The notes below the pieces were generated by a model. The model was not told where the DNA came from and did not search any database. It saw nothing but the letters and a program-made list of their open reading frames with translations. From assembly GCA_025084515.1 (NCBI GenBank), contig JAJAGP010000766.1, positions 124,001 to 188,000 of the forward strand: a DNA stretch of 64,000 nucleotides, written 5' to 3'. The stretch is from Ancistrus triradiatus. Lineage: Eukaryota; Chordata; Actinopteri; Siluriformes; Loricariidae. A program made the translations under genes and the position numbers. This document shows positions 41,452-53,945 of the stretch, piece after piece; positions within the stretch are counted from its first letter, which is position 1, and the number at the start of each line of letters is the position of its first letter.

Positions 41452-43290
41452 ACGGCATTCACCTGATCGCCAACCTCCTATAGATCAGCTTCAGCTCCTA
41501 AAGTAACTTCTTTACATGTTTCAGGATCTGACGCTTCGTTACTTTACCATTCGAACAAATATTTTAGGCTTAAGTGTCAGTCCGCTTTCATTACAGCACA
41601 AACTTTCCTCTCTGTGCATTGCCATCTCTGCACATTTCGTTAAAAGCTACAAATGCTACAAGTTTCTAAACAATAAAAAACGCACAAAACCTTTTTAACA
41701 TGTTAATAAACCCTTAAACCCTATAAACCGATTAGTAGATGAGCTCAAAGGTGCCCAAACCGTTCCTAATGTTAGATTTAACTTTCAAATGCAGTTTAAA
41801 ATGCTCGCATTAATGCCAAGCTAGTTTCCAGAAATCAAGTTTTAACCTCGGAAAACATAGGACACAGATATAGGTATGCCCTGGATGCAGAGATAATGGC
41901 TTTTCATTTAGAAAATCAATTTTGATGGATAAATTCTAATCAAATTTGACCAGGGCTGCTCAAACCTTTGCATAAAACTCTAGATCATTTCATGTTAAGA
42001 TATCTTTTATGTTTTTGAGATATTTGTAGTTTAGTTTCAATTTTAACTCTAGTAATTCATCTTGTGTTTGGTCTTCTCTTTTAAATCTTTATAGAGGAAT
42101 ATAATCTTTTAAACAGATATTTTTAAATGTCTCATTAATGTTTAAAAATGGCTTTATAAATGTGATTATTCTATCTGACTGAATTTATATTTGTTAGAAT
42201 GTCTTATAGGAGAAACAAGAAATATATTGTATTATATTGGCTAGTCTTGAAGGCTGTTTCCATTTCAGTGTTTGATTTTGTTTTTCAGTTTCTAAAATGC
42301 ACTAAACTACTGGAGGTTTGCTGATATGTCAGAACCCTGGTGTGAGTTATAATATTAATAATAATAAATTATATATGTTGCTGTAATTAAATAAACATCA
42401 CAAGAAGAGATATAAAATAACTATATTAATAACACTAAAAATAACAATATGAGTAAAATTATATAATATCCTTTAAAGACATGTAGATAACCATAAGAAA
42501 GTGAAGGCTATAAAATAAAACCAGGAGTGAGCAGTTAAAAAAAGAAAAAAAAAATGTATCATTTAAGTTTGACATCATTTAAGTTTAGATTTTATTGAAT
42601 AAACAAAAAAGCATTAAAGTTAGGTCAATGGTTTTGGCCAGTTTTAAGCTTGGTTTTTTTTTGTTTGTTTGTTTGTTTGTTTTTAGTGTCTCATCTTTTT
42701 ACAAACACAAGTTTCAGCATTAGTTTCAGTTTCAGTTTTAATAATTGCAGTGCTAGGAAACAAACTGTCTTATGCAATGGTTTTGGAACCCCTGATCTAT
42801 TACAACCAGAAAAACTAGGAGTGAAATCACTAAAATGCAAACTAAATCTCAATGAGAAATAAAAGTTAATAATGTGAAACTTTCAGTCAGTTGATTTTAG
42901 AATTGAAAACACATTACAGAGCTTCTGCTTGAACAAAACATGGGTGTAATTTATATTTGGAAATTAATACAAAACATTTTTATAAATACTAAAATTAGAC
43001 AGAAAAGCTAACTCTTTACTAGGGATCCATGTACCGGTAATTGCTGAATAATAAAATTTTTGGGAGGGAAATATGAAAGACTGGAAGGTTTACTTTTCAT
43101 TCCACATTTATCTGTTATCTTTACACAATTTGAAAATTCCAGGAATAATTACAGGGATAACTGTACTGTTGTTAACTAGTGTTTTTTGCCCCATTTGGGA
43201 TGAAGAAGTTATTTTTTTCTTTCTTCTTTCTATTTTTTTCACTGTTCTCCTCTTATTCTTAATGTTTACAGAAGGTTCATAGTTTGGTTT
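41448..43290. other. AT-rich non-coding, no gene seen
   Basis: Low GC, no domain in any frame; a short (TTTG)n run at 42657-42680. Confidence 0.5.
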
Positions 43291-43292
43291 TC

Positions 43293-43295
<3 letters not shown>

Positions 43296-43360
<65 letters not shown>
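43296..43360. repeat. (TG)n microsatellite
   Basis: About 32 TG units; a second, shorter TG tract lies at 43573-43602 in a larger TG/TA-rich stretch to 43.71 kb. Confidence 0.97.
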
Positions 43361-43571
43361 GAGTAAAGATGTGGTTGCTGTGATCCTTAAATCTTCACAG
43401 CTGTGAAGATTATGGCATTGCTTGCATTATGTGTGACATATATGACCATTCTTTGTGTAGGTAGTGACAACAAAACTACTGACTATAGTATGTATTAGTG
43501 TGTTTGTATGCATGTGTTTATGTACATACGTATTTGTTTATGTGTGTGTGTACATAGGTATGTATGCATTT

Positions 43572-43607
<36 letters not shown>

Positions 43608-43859
43608 AATTATATATTTGTGTGTGTGTTTGTGTGTCTGACTATGCAATATATGCAATATATGCTATATATATATATTTATTTGTTTATGTAGGTATGT
43701 ATGTATCTCTTTATGTATATTTCTGTCAGCCCAAAATAACTGACCATTGTTTAGGTATGCATATTTTTTTGTGCATATGTATTCCTTTTATTAACATTTT
43801 ATCACACATCGTGAACACTTATAACGGTGCACACTAGAAACAGATATACCTTTACTTAC

Positions 43860-44035
43860 AGATACACATTTACAGCATTTAGCAGACGCCCTTATCCAGA
43901 GCGACTTACAATTGGTACAGTCTTACAATCCAAGCAATTGTGGGTTAAGGGTCTTGCTCAAGGACCCAACAGTGGTAGCTTGGCATTTGATCCCTGGATT
44001 TTCTGGTACCTTAAACACTAGGCTACCTCAGTCCC
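43860..44035 (-). mobile_element. tRNA-derived SINE copy 3
   Basis: On plus: 'acagcatttagcagacgcccttatccagagcgacttacaattggtacagtcttaca' through 'ctaggctacctcagtc'. Same family and orientation as copy 1, with a short internal deletion around the B box. Confidence 0.85.
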
Positions 44036-44339
44036 GGTATATACTGTGAGAATACATGAAACACAAAAAGAGAAGGGAAAGTTATATGTGTTGAGATCCA
44101 AAACAGACAATATCCATACACACTGTGCTCGCTACTGATGATGTTCCAAAAAAAAAAAACCCAACAACAACAATATCTGGAAATAAGGGAATGTAAAAAC
44201 CAACTTCATAAACATCAGGAGGGGAATAACAGCAGGTACTGTCAGTAAAGTATCATGTGTGTGTTTGTGTAATGACCCTACAGTTACTGACCATTGCATG
44301 CTTTTGTGTGTGTGTTTGTGTTAGAGGTAGTTTCTCTCA

Positions 44340-46330
44340 ACCTGAAAAACAAACATATACTCTTTCTTGCTTGCTTGCTTTCTCTGTTTATTCATTCGAC
44401 TTTTCATGTTGCTTTTTTTCTGTCATTCTTCATCTCTTTTCCTGCTGAGTTTGATTTTGAGTTTTGCTTCACTCATCCTCAATCCATCCTCATTTTCAAC
44501 GTCTTTCCTGACTTCCCTTCTCTTGTTTCTTTTCCTCTGTTTTTTGTTCTCTTTTCTACTCCACTGATCCTTCCCTTTCCCTCCTATCTTTTCTTGTCTT
44601 TTCTCAACATTTTCTTCTTTCTGTTTGACACTGTGTTATATCTTCTTGGCCCCCCTCATTTCCCCCGTCCTCGTTTCTCTCTTCTTTTTTCTCAATTTCT
44701 TCTTTTCCTCTTTTCTTTAATCCCCTATTTATTTAAATCTGTTTTATTTTGTATGCTTAATGTCTCCTCACTAGTGTTTTTCTCTAACCTTTTGTTCTTT
44801 TCTACTCACCTGTCTTGATTCCCTATCATTTCATCTTTACCTTCACATGTCCTTTCCTTCTTTCTTTTCCTGAACTTTGATTCATTATTTTTTTTCGCTT
44901 TCTTTACCTTTTTGCGTATTTTTGCATGTTTCTTCTTTTCCCTCTTTTCGCCATGCTTAGTTTTCTTTTGATTCTGTTACTACTTATTTACTCATTTAAT
45001 TTCTTTAATTTCTTCTTATTTTATTATTAACTTTTCCTCTCCGCTTTTGTTTCTCAATATTCTCCTTTCCCCATTTTCTTGTGTGTACTTATTTCCTTTA
45101 AAATACACTGTCATCCTTTTTCGCCTTCGTTTGTTTTCCTCCACAAATAGTTTTTCTCATTTAACTTTTTGTCTCTTCTGTTGCTTTTTCTTTATGTTTT
45201 AGGTCTTTCTCTATTTTTCTCCCCAATTTTGGCTATGCCCAATTCCCTGTCAGTATTCCCCACCTTATGCCGACCCCTCTGCTGAGGGAGGGGAGCTGCA
45301 GACCAGCGAGTGCCTCTGTACGTCCTATGGCTATCAGCTGCTTCTTCTGACTTCTACGATGATAGAAAGCAGACACTGTGGAGGGCACAACGCTCATCAC
45401 GCCCATTTGGCATCAGCAGCAGCAGGTATGAGTACCCTCGCCAACCTTCCACGGGCAGTTGAGGCTGCAGCACCAGTCCAAGCTGCACTCAAACATGCAA
45501 GCATCAATTCCTCTTCTTTAAATCTGATTTCTTCCTTTATATTCTGCTCTTCCTTGTTTCTTTTATTTATTTTATTTTATATATCCTTCACTGTCTTCTC
45601 TTGTTTCTTTTTCCTGAACTTATCATCTTCTTCTACCTTCACCTTCTTTATCTTTTTGTATATTCTGTTTCATTTTGTTTTACAATGTCTCGTGTTTTCT
45701 TAACCTCCTTCATCTTTCTGTCCGTTCCCTCCTCCCTCCTCTCCACAAGTTTCTCTCTTCTTTTTTCAGTTTCTTCCTTTCCTCTTTTTGATCTTCCAAT
45801 CATTCCTGTTTCTTTTGTCTTTTACATTTACTGCTTTACTCTCATTCTTCCTTTCCTTCCTTTATCTCTTGTTTTACCCTTTTTTGTCTGTTTTGTTCCT
45901 TTATTTCTTCTCTCCCTGCTCCATCCTCAAACATCTCTTTCTCTCTGCTTATAATTTCTTTACTCCTGCCATCTCTTTAATTTATTCTGCTTTTCTTGTG
46001 ATGAACTCCTGCTCTTTCCATTTTGTTTCTTTATACTATCCTATATTATTCTTACTTTTTTTAACCTTGTTCTTTTCCTCTCCGATTCCTCACCTCTATT
46101 ATTGTATAGTTTCTCTTCACCACTTTTTTAATTTGCTCCTCTTTTCAGTTCTCCATTCATCTCTTATCTTAACTCTTTAAACCTTTCTCATTTGCTGTTT
46201 ATTCTAACTTGCTTCTTATTTTCTTCATCTTTTGCTCTCTCCCAGTGTCACTTTTTATTTTATTCAGTTTTATCCCAGTCTCTCAATCTGTCTTCGTCTC
46301 TTCTCGTCTCTCACCTTTTGTTTGCTCTCT
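44340..46330. repeat. 2-kb polypyrimidine (C/T-rich) tract
   Basis: The plus strand is overwhelmingly T and C with words such as 'tttcttcttttcctc' and 'ttctttt'. Open frames in it are rich in F, L and S by composition only. It is interrupted at about 45215-45510 by a mixed-composition insert. Confidence 0.85.
45215..45510. mobile_element. Unclassified repeat inserted in the polypyrimidine tract
   Basis: Sharp change of composition from 'ccccaattttggctatgcccaattccctg' to 'aagctgcactcaaacatgcaagca', resembling a fish SINE-type body. No terminal repeats located. Confidence 0.4.
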
Positions 46331-46454
46331 GTGCTCGGGTCGATGGTGAAGCCGTTGCTCTGGAGCTGATTGTCCAAACGCAATTCTTGTTCCAGTGTAA
46401 AAGCAGGAGTTGTGGATGGACATCACGCTTCTGACTGACACAAACCCCAACAAC

Positions 46455-46461
46455 ACAAAGA

Positions 46462-46540
<79 letters not shown>
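46455..46540. repeat. (GA)n microsatellite
   Basis: About 80 bases of GA with occasional AAG breaks. Confidence 0.96.
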
Positions 46541-46542
<2 letters not shown>

Positions 46543-46710
46543 GCTTGCAGAGGCCAGAAGGTTAGTCCAACCATAGAATACGCAGGAGGAGAAGAGGGAA
46601 GTGTGTGTGATCAGAGAGAGAGTGGGTGAGAGAGCATTAATATGCTAATGATTTCGTTGAACACACAACAGATCCACTGACCGAACTAATCACTGCTGGA
46701 CACTCTGCGC

Positions 46711-46711
<1 letters not shown>

Positions 46712-46754
<43 letters not shown>
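46712..46754. repeat. (CA)n microsatellite
   Basis: About 21 CA units. Confidence 0.96.
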
Positions 46755-46757
<3 letters not shown>

Positions 46758-47280
46758 TACACACACAAACACATGACTATAGTTCCTTCTACTAACCATG
46801 TATGTCTGCAGCTAAATAAATCTGATCTTAATCCTAATCCTAATCCTGATCTTAATCTCAATAACAGAAGCAAATCCTAAAGTAAATAAAAGCTTTGGTT
46901 TTTGTGAGGAGCCACACAGCCTCATATTTCAACATTATTCTGGTATTGCTGTTGTTGTGAGGACATATATACACACTCTTAGTGTTACTTCATACAAGGC
47001 CCTTTTATATAAGACATCTTGTTTGTCAATAAATAGTAAGACTTACAGGTTTAACTGGTATTTATTAAAATACAAAAAGTCAGTCATGTTCCTGAACCCT
47101 GCTTTACTGATTGAGAGATCGACCAATCACCATTAAAGAAGCCGTGCTTCAGGGTGGGACAAAACACCCATGCCCACACCCCATTCACTGCCAGTGAAGC
47201 CCGGACAAGGATCAAAATTTTGCGTCTCATACTGTTTTCATACTGTTTCATACTGTCTCATACCGTTGTTTTAGCGCATA
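46755..47280. other. Non-coding, no gene seen
   Basis: AT-rich; a small 'ctaatcctaatcctgatc' array near 46826-46858. Confidence 0.45.
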
Positions 47281-47331
47281 TACAGTGGTGCATGAAAGTT
47301 TGTGAACCCTATTTCTGCATAAATAAGATCT

Positions 47332-48241
47332 AAAACTGTTACGGTTCACCATCTAAAAACTATGACGAACCGTATCAAACAAAAATATAAATAGGTTGGG
47401 ACCCAAGTGCAGTTAGCTCCAGTTGGTAATAATAACGAAAATGAAACTAAATAAATGAAAAGAAACAGAACAGAGGATATAAATAATAAATAAAACTAAA
47501 TAAAAGAAACTGCACGCCGTAAGCGTACTGCAGTGGTATTCAAAAGCACGTTTATGGCAACGAGAGCTCGGGGTCTGCGCATGCACAGTGCGCAGCAGCC
47601 CGGACGGAGCTTCCGTGAGCTCGTGCCGCTTAACCACGGTTCAAACGCGGCCACTGGAGTGTGGCATGGTCGCGGGAAATGAAGATGACGCAGTTATTAA
47701 ACACAGCGTCCTCTTCAAACGCGATTGGGAACTAAATACGCCCAATCACGGCGAGGGAGGGGCGACGGCATTAGGAAGAGACAGTGGAAGCATGGCTTAT
47801 AGCTGCTGGAGCAGCTCGGTAAATGTAAAAAGAAAGAAAATAAACAATAAGCTGACCCTACCTTATCTAGGGCCCTAGCTTTATCGAGCTGCCTCCTGGC
47901 AGCTTCCGTCTGAGGGTCTTGATATCCCCAGAACGTACCGGTGTCCCTGAACAAAGAAATATAATAAAGAAAACAAAAGGAAGCCATCAGAACAATGCAG
48001 CCAGCAGCGAATGCGTGTGTGCATCTATCAGCTGGGTGCATTGGAGAATCACTTGGGAATGCAACAACGGCGAGTGAGCCCCAAAGGTGTGCTTATAAGG
48101 GCTCACCCGCAGGTGTCGCCACTTAACCATAAAATGCCTGCGAAGGGCTGACTCACGCGTGAACGCGCTGCCGCAGCTCACGCCGCCAGGCTGGGCAAAC
48201 TCCTGGCCATTATCGGCCAAAGAGTGATCCCTGACAAAAAC
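47332..48241. mobile_element. Solo LTR with 5-bp target-site duplication
   Basis: 900 bp from TGTTACGG (47337) to CCCTGACA (48236), with TG...CA ends and the direct repeat AAAAC at 47332-47336 and 48237-48241. Removing it restores the uninterrupted Tc1 terminal sequence seen near 32.05 kb. Only one LTR is present, so the internal part was lost by recombination. Superfamily not assigned. Confidence 0.9.
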
Positions 48242-48512
48242 ATTATCAGATTTTTAAAAAGTAGTCCTTAAAGTCAATAAAGAGAACCCAGTTAAACAAA
48301 TGAGACAAAAATATTGTACTTGGTCAATTATTTATTTAGGAAAATAATCCAATATTACATAATAGCGAATGGCAAAAGTATGTGAACCTCTAGGATTAGC
48401 AGTTAATTTGAAGGTGAAATTAGAGTCAGGTGTTTTCAATCAATGGGATGACAATCAGGTGTGAGTGGGCACCCTGTTTTATTTAAAGAAAAACACATGT
48501 TTGTGGAAGTGT

Positions 48513-49545
48513 ATCATGGCACGAAAAAAGGAGATTTCTGAGAAGCTCAGGAAAGGAGTTGTTGATGCTCATCAAGCTGAAAAAGGTTACAAAACCATCT
48601 CTAAAGAGTTTGGACTCCACCAATCCACAGTCAGACAGATTGTGTACAAATGGAGGAAATTCAAGACCATTGTTATCCTCCCCAGGAGTGGTCGACCAAC
48701 AAAGATCACTCCAAGAGCAAGGTGTGTAGTAGTTGGTGAGGTCACGAAGGACCCCCGGGTAACTTCTAAGCAACTGAAGGCCTCTCTCACATTGGCTAAT
48801 GTTAATGTTCATGAGTCCACCATCAGAAGAACACTGAACAACAATGGTGTGCATGGCAGGGTTGCAAGAAGAAAAGCCACTGCTCTCCAAAAAAACATTG
48901 CTGCTCATCTGCAGTTTGCTAAAGAATCACATGGACGAGCCAGAAGGCTATTGGAAGAATGTTTTTGTGGATGGATGAGACCAAAATAGAACTTTTTGTT
49001 TAAAAGAAAAGCGTTATGTTTGGAGAAAGGAAAAACACTGCATTCCAGCACAAGACCCTTATCCCATCTGTGAAACATGGTGGTGGTTAGTATCATGGTT
49101 TGGGCCTGTTTTGCTGCATCTGGGGCAGGACGGCTTTGCCATCATTGATGGAACAATAAATTCTGAATGATATCAGAGAATTCTAAAGGAAAATGTCAGG
49201 AACATCTGTCCATGAATCTCAAGAGAAGGTGGGTCATGCAGCAAGACAACGACCCTAAGCACACAAGCCGTTCTACCAAAGAATAGTTTAAAAAAAAAGA
49301 ATAAAGTTCATGTTTTGAAATGGCCAAGTCAAAGTCCTGACCTTAATCCAATGGAAATGTTGTGGAAGGACCTGAAGTGAGCAGCTAATGTGAGGAAACC
49401 CACCAACATCCCAGAGCTGAAGCTGTTCTGTACGGAGGAATGGGCTAAAATTCCTCCAAGCCGGTGTGCAGGACTGATCAACAGCTACAGGAAACGTTTA
49501 GCTGCAGTTATTGCTGCACAGGGGGGTCACACCAGACACTGAAAG
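48513..49545 (+). pseudogene. Tc1 transposase pseudogene
   Basis: The start MARKKEISEKLRKGVVDAHQ at about 48516 leads through both helix-turn-helix parts (QSTVRQIVYKWRKF; TLANVNVHESTIRRTLNN) and the hinge LPRSGRPTKITPRA in one frame to 48989. After that the catalytic half continues with frameshifts and stops: traces of 'VWG' (49.10 kb), 'QQDNDPKH' (about 49.24 kb), 'WPSQSPDLNPMEMLW' (about 49.32-49.37 kb) and a C-terminus near 49.54 kb. All three DDE blocks are recognisable, but not in one frame. This is the best-preserved copy of the family that also lies at 12.5, 15.2 and 32.05 kb. Confidence 0.88.
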
Positions 49546-49763
49546 CAAAGATTCACATACTTTTGCCACTCACTAATATGTAATATTGGATAATTTTCCT
49601 CAATAAATAAATGACCAAGTATAATACTTTGGTCCCATTTGTTTAACTGGGTTCTCTTTATCTACTTTTAGGACTTGTGTGAAAATCTGATGATGTTTTA
49701 CGTCATATTTATGCAGAAATAGAAAACATTCTAAAGGGTTCACAAACTTTCAAGCACTACTGT

Positions 49764-50440
49764 ACGTTTGATCCATAGATCCCAGAGACACAGACTTAAA
49801 TGGGTGTCTGTCAGGTCTGTATCTGAGACTAAAAAGCAGGTTTTGCATGCTGTGCTGAGCTGTGCTCTTAAATGGGAGAAGTGTGAGTTTAATGAATAAA
49901 CAGTGTGATACAGCAATGAGATATTTGATCATTTGATTTACTAAAACATTGAATTGCACTAAGATTAGTTTATATTATAGATGCACTGTCAAAAGTTTCA
50001 TTTTGAAATTAAAGGGAAGCTGGACTTCTCGTCTAGACTTGGAAGCAATCACCTGTGAGAAACACACACACACACTTTCAGTGTAAGATTAATCAGAACT
50101 TGTAAAACACATATTAATAATCTAATATAAGTTACGGGTTAATGTTGAATCCTGAATTCAACAGGATGTGTTGGGTCAGCCCTTAAAGAATCATGTTGCT
50201 CTCATGTGTTACTGGTTCTTTTTTTCACCTAGCTCTGACAGTCTGTGAAATAATTGTGTATTGTTTTATTGTCACTGTAAAATGTAAATAAATAAAAGGC
50301 CAAATAAAAATACGTAATTGTATGTGTTTTATTCATTACTTCTGTTATTTTTATATCCATTACAGAAGTTTATCTATAAACTTATACATTTATTTGTTTG
50401 TTATCATAGAATTAGTAGTACATACATTTTCTTTGGTGCT
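49764..50440. other. Non-coding, no gene seen
   Basis: Ordinary AT-rich intergenic DNA. Confidence 0.45.
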
Positions 50441-50449
50441 GTACAGAAT

Positions 50450-50820
50450 ACGATCTTATATACAAGTTTTGACACCAAGTATAAAAAAATGCAAATAAAC
50501 AAAAAAAAAAGCAATGCATATTTGCATATTTCTTGCTCTACAGTGCATAATATCAATAAACGATTTAAGGAATCTGGAAAAATTTCAGTGAGTACAGGAT
50601 AAGGGCACAAGCCTAAACTGAAGAGGGGTGATCTCCGCTCCCTCAGACGGCACTGCATCAAGAAGTGTCATTCATCAATAGCTTATAGAACCACATGGAC
50701 TAGGGATTACTTTATCAAATCTTTATCAAGCTCTGCAATACAGAGTTACATTCACAAATGCCACTTAAAACTTGACTGTGCTAAAAAGAAGGCATCTGGG
50801 ATGGAGCATCACACAGTAGA
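50450..50820 (+). mobile_element. Degenerate Tc1-like fragment
   Basis: Plus-strand similarity to the N-terminal coding part of the next element ('cagtgcataatatcaataaacgatttaaggaatctgga', then 'cctcagacggcactgcatcaagaagtgtcattc'). Confidence 0.65.
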
Positions 50821-51012
50821 AACGTTGATTTTATTTATTTTTTTTATTTTTTTTTTTATAATAATGGCTAACAGCGTATGGTAATGGAAGTGATAAGGGA
50901 TTAATAAAGTACAATCATAACCATAATCATATAAACAGAAATCTATGCATTGTTATATGAAGTCAAGTTCAGATATTGTGACGACGTTTAAGAAAATTGT
51001 TGTTCTTATTCA

Positions 51013-52530
51013 CAACTCCAATTCCAATGAAGTTGGGACGTTGTGTAAAACATAAATAAAAACAGAATACGATGATTTGCAAATCCTTTTCAACCCATAT
51101 TTAATCGAATACACTACACAGACAAGATATTTAATGTTCAAACGGATAAACTTTATTGATTTTTGCAAATATTCACTCACTTTGAATGTGATGCCTGCAA
51201 CACGCTCCAAAACAGCTGGGACAGGAGCAACAAAAGACTGGGAAAGTTGAGGAATGCCCCAAAACACCTGTTTGGAACATTCCACAGGTGAACAGGTTAA
51301 TTGGAAACAGGTAAGTGTCCTGATTGGGAATAAAGGTAGCGTCCCCGAAAGGCTCAGTCGTTCACAAGCAAGCATGGGGCGAGGTTCAGCACAAATAGTC
51401 CAACAGTTTAAAAACAACATTTCTCAAAATGCAGTTGCAAGGCATTTAGGGATTTCATCATCTACAGTCCATAATATCATCAAAAGATTCAGAGAATCTG
51501 GAGAAACCACTGCAAGTAAGCGGCAAATGCCTGCGACCTTTGATCCCTCAGGCGGCACTGCATTAAAAACCGGCATCATTCTGTAAGGGATATTACCACA
51601 TGGGCTCAGGAACACTTCAGAAAACCATTGTCAGTGAACACAGTTCGTCCCTCCGTCTACAAGTGCAAGTTAAAACTCTACCATGCAAAGCGAAAGCCAT
51701 ATATCAACAACACACAGAAACGCCGCCGGCTTCTCTGGGCCCGAGCTCATCTGAGATGGACTGACCAAAGTGGAAAAGTGTCCTGTGGTCTGACGAGTCC
51801 ACATTTCAGATTGTTTTTGGAAACCATGGACGTCGTGTCCTCCAGGCCAAAGAGGGAAAGGGCTGTCCGTATTGTTATCAGCTCTAAGTTCAAAAGCCAG
51901 CCTCTCTGATGTTATGGGGGTGTGTTAGTGCCCATGGCATGGATAACATGCACATCTGTGAAGTAATGCTGAAAGGTACATACAGGTTTTGGAGCAACAT
52001 ATGCTGCCCTCCAAGCAACGTCTTATTCAGGGACGTACTTGCTTATTTCAGCAAGACAATGCCAAGCCACATTCTGCACGAGTTACAACAGCGTGACTTC
52101 GTTATAAAAGCCTGCCTGCAGTCCAGACCTGTCTCCCATTCAAAACGTGTTTCGCATTATGAAGCGCAAAATACGACGACGGAGACTGTTGAACAACTGA
52201 AGTTGTACATCAAGCAAGAATTCCACCTACAAAGCTTCAACAATTAGTGTCCTCAGTTCCCAAACACTTACTGGGTGTTGTTAAAAGGAAAGGTGATGTA
52301 ACACCGTGGTAAACTTGATCCTGTCCCAACTGTTTTGGAACATGTTGCAGGCATCACATTCAAAATGAGTGAATAGTTGCAAAAATCAATAAAGTTTATC
52401 CATTTGAACATTAAATATCTCCCCTTTGTAGTGTATTCAATTGAATATGGGTTGAAAAGGATTTGCAAATCATCGTGTTCTGTTTTTATTTGTTTTACAC
52501 AACAACCCAACTTCATTGGAATTGGGGTTG
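51013..52530 (+). mobile_element. Tc1-like transposon with ~210-bp inverted repeats
   Basis: Both ends read CAA(C/T)CCCAATTCCAATGAAG in inverted orientation. The match continues through 'aaaacagaatacgatgatttgcaaatcc' to 'ccaaaacagctgggacagg', about 210 bp. The transposase on plus is in three broken frames (51254-51586, 51628-51909, 51909-52247). Confidence 0.92.
51380..52290 (+). pseudogene. Tc1 transposase pseudogene
   Basis: N-terminal HTH traces (NAVARHLGISSSTVHNIIKRF; FRESGETTASKR), then MSVNTVRPSVYKCKLKLYHA with RRRLLWARAHLRWTDQSGKV, then LWGCVSAHGMDNMHICE. A stretch equivalent to the QQDNA block is at about 52050 and the 'SPIQNVFRIMKRKI'-like block at about 52150 in another frame. It is the same family as the relic at 1.65-2.63 kb. 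Multiple frameshifts make it inactive. Confidence 0.85.
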
Positions 52531-53020
52531 CACCTCCAAGTACACTTGTAGACCAAGTATACCAGAGTGAACATGAAAGAAATATTATCAGTACACTACT
52601 CGCGAGAAAACGAAAGGGTTGCCAAATGCCACGAGAGACATAAGCTGTCATTTCAAAAGCAGCGACTTTTTTAATAACTTGTTTAAAATAAATGTACCTG
52701 GCAACCGTGGAACACTGCGCAACACTACTGAGTGGATCTGTTTATTTAGCTGTATTTTTTACATCACTATATGGGGGCGGGGTTGGGGGCTTTTTGAGCA
52801 TATCTGAAATCTGAATATATTGTGATTACAGCCTTGATTTTCATTATTTATTAACAGAGCTTATTATGTGCGATAAATTCATCAGAACAATATGATTGTG
52901 TTACATATTATAAACACAAACATGTTTATTACAGTTTAATTTGTTGTTATTCCGATATATTTTCCAGAAATGTGTGGTAAATGTATCATATTATAAAGAG
53001 CTTTGTGGTGCAGTAACAAT
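52531..53020. other. Non-coding, no gene seen
   Basis: AT-rich; no domain recognised. Confidence 0.45.
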
Positions 53021-53142
53021 TCCGCCATGCAAACATGGGGAGAACATGCAAACTCCACACAGGCGGAGCCCAGGGTCGGGATCGAACCGTGGATCTCGGA
53101 GCTGTGAGGCGGCAGTGCTAATCACTGCACCACTGTAGCAAA
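53020..53142 (-). mobile_element. tRNA-derived SINE fragment, second family
   Basis: On the minus strand: 'gtggtgcagtgattagcactgccgcctcacagctccgag' (A-box-like), 'ggttcgatcccgac' (B box), then 'gcctgtgtggagtttgcatgttctccc'. Confidence 0.75.
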
Positions 53143-53945
53143 ATTAGTAGGATGGAAAAAAAAACAGCTGGATGAATAAACTGTCAGGTGCTTTCATTTT
53201 ACTTAAACCTTTATTAGTGGAATCTTTGTTCTTAAAGCCTAATGAAAGCACGCTGCATACATTCACTTTGTCACAGGGTTTGTACACTGATGACAAACCG
53301 AAGCTTGCACTGATGATGTCCTTCCAGAATGTATTACTAGAAGCTTCATGTCACAGTACACATTAGCGGCATCTGGTGGCCAAAACCTCAAAGTGCTTTT
53401 AATATTTGGTGGACAAGGGATGCTTTTATTTTTTCACAGCTTTTAAAACTGTTCTAGTCCATTAAAACATCACTGATAAAACTAAGTCGTTAGTTGTACA
53501 TGTCTTCAAAATCTCAATGCTGAGTTGGTAACATACTTTGTTGCCTGAATAATGTAATGTGTTATATTACAATACATAAAACAATGGCATAATGGTCTTG
53601 TATGGCTGAAAATAACTGCCCGATGGTGTTACCAAGATGGCGGCGGATTGAAAAGACTTGTCTTATAATGACTTTAACTGCCCGTAGCTCTAGAGTGATT
53701 TTTACCAACAAATATATTTAAATAGTAAAAAAAAATAGATAATCAGTATCAATGTATATATTAAATAAATCACTGTAGGGGAAACACTGCAGTATCTTGG
53801 ACATTTAGTCAGTATCAATACCAGTAATACCAATACTACAGTATCCCATATAGTACTGCTAAGTACGGTATATAATATGGGGTTTGGACAACGTCCAGGG
53901 TGATCAAAGTTTACTTGCAAGCATTTGATGAAAGCCTAATATTAA
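53143..53945. other. Non-coding, no gene seen
   Basis: AT-rich. A short 'agcggcatctggtggccaaaac' repeat tag at 53365. No coding features. Confidence 0.45.

Larger units (their letters stand above)
47284..49763 (+). mobile_element. Tc1-like transposon, near full length, interrupted by a solo LTR
   Basis: The left terminus 'cagtggtgcatgaaagtttgtgaaccct' and the right terminus 'agggttcacaaactttcaagcactactgta' are inverted copies next to TA. Transposase on the plus strand begins at 48513 (see next entry). The left repeat arm is split at 47336 by a 900-bp LTR with duplicated AAAAC. Confidence 0.93.

Noticed and set aside
44294..46180. Plus-strand frames of 110-174 codons rich in Phe, Leu and Ser that look like membrane proteins
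   Set aside because: Products of the polypyrimidine tract; no start context, splice signals or conserved motifs.
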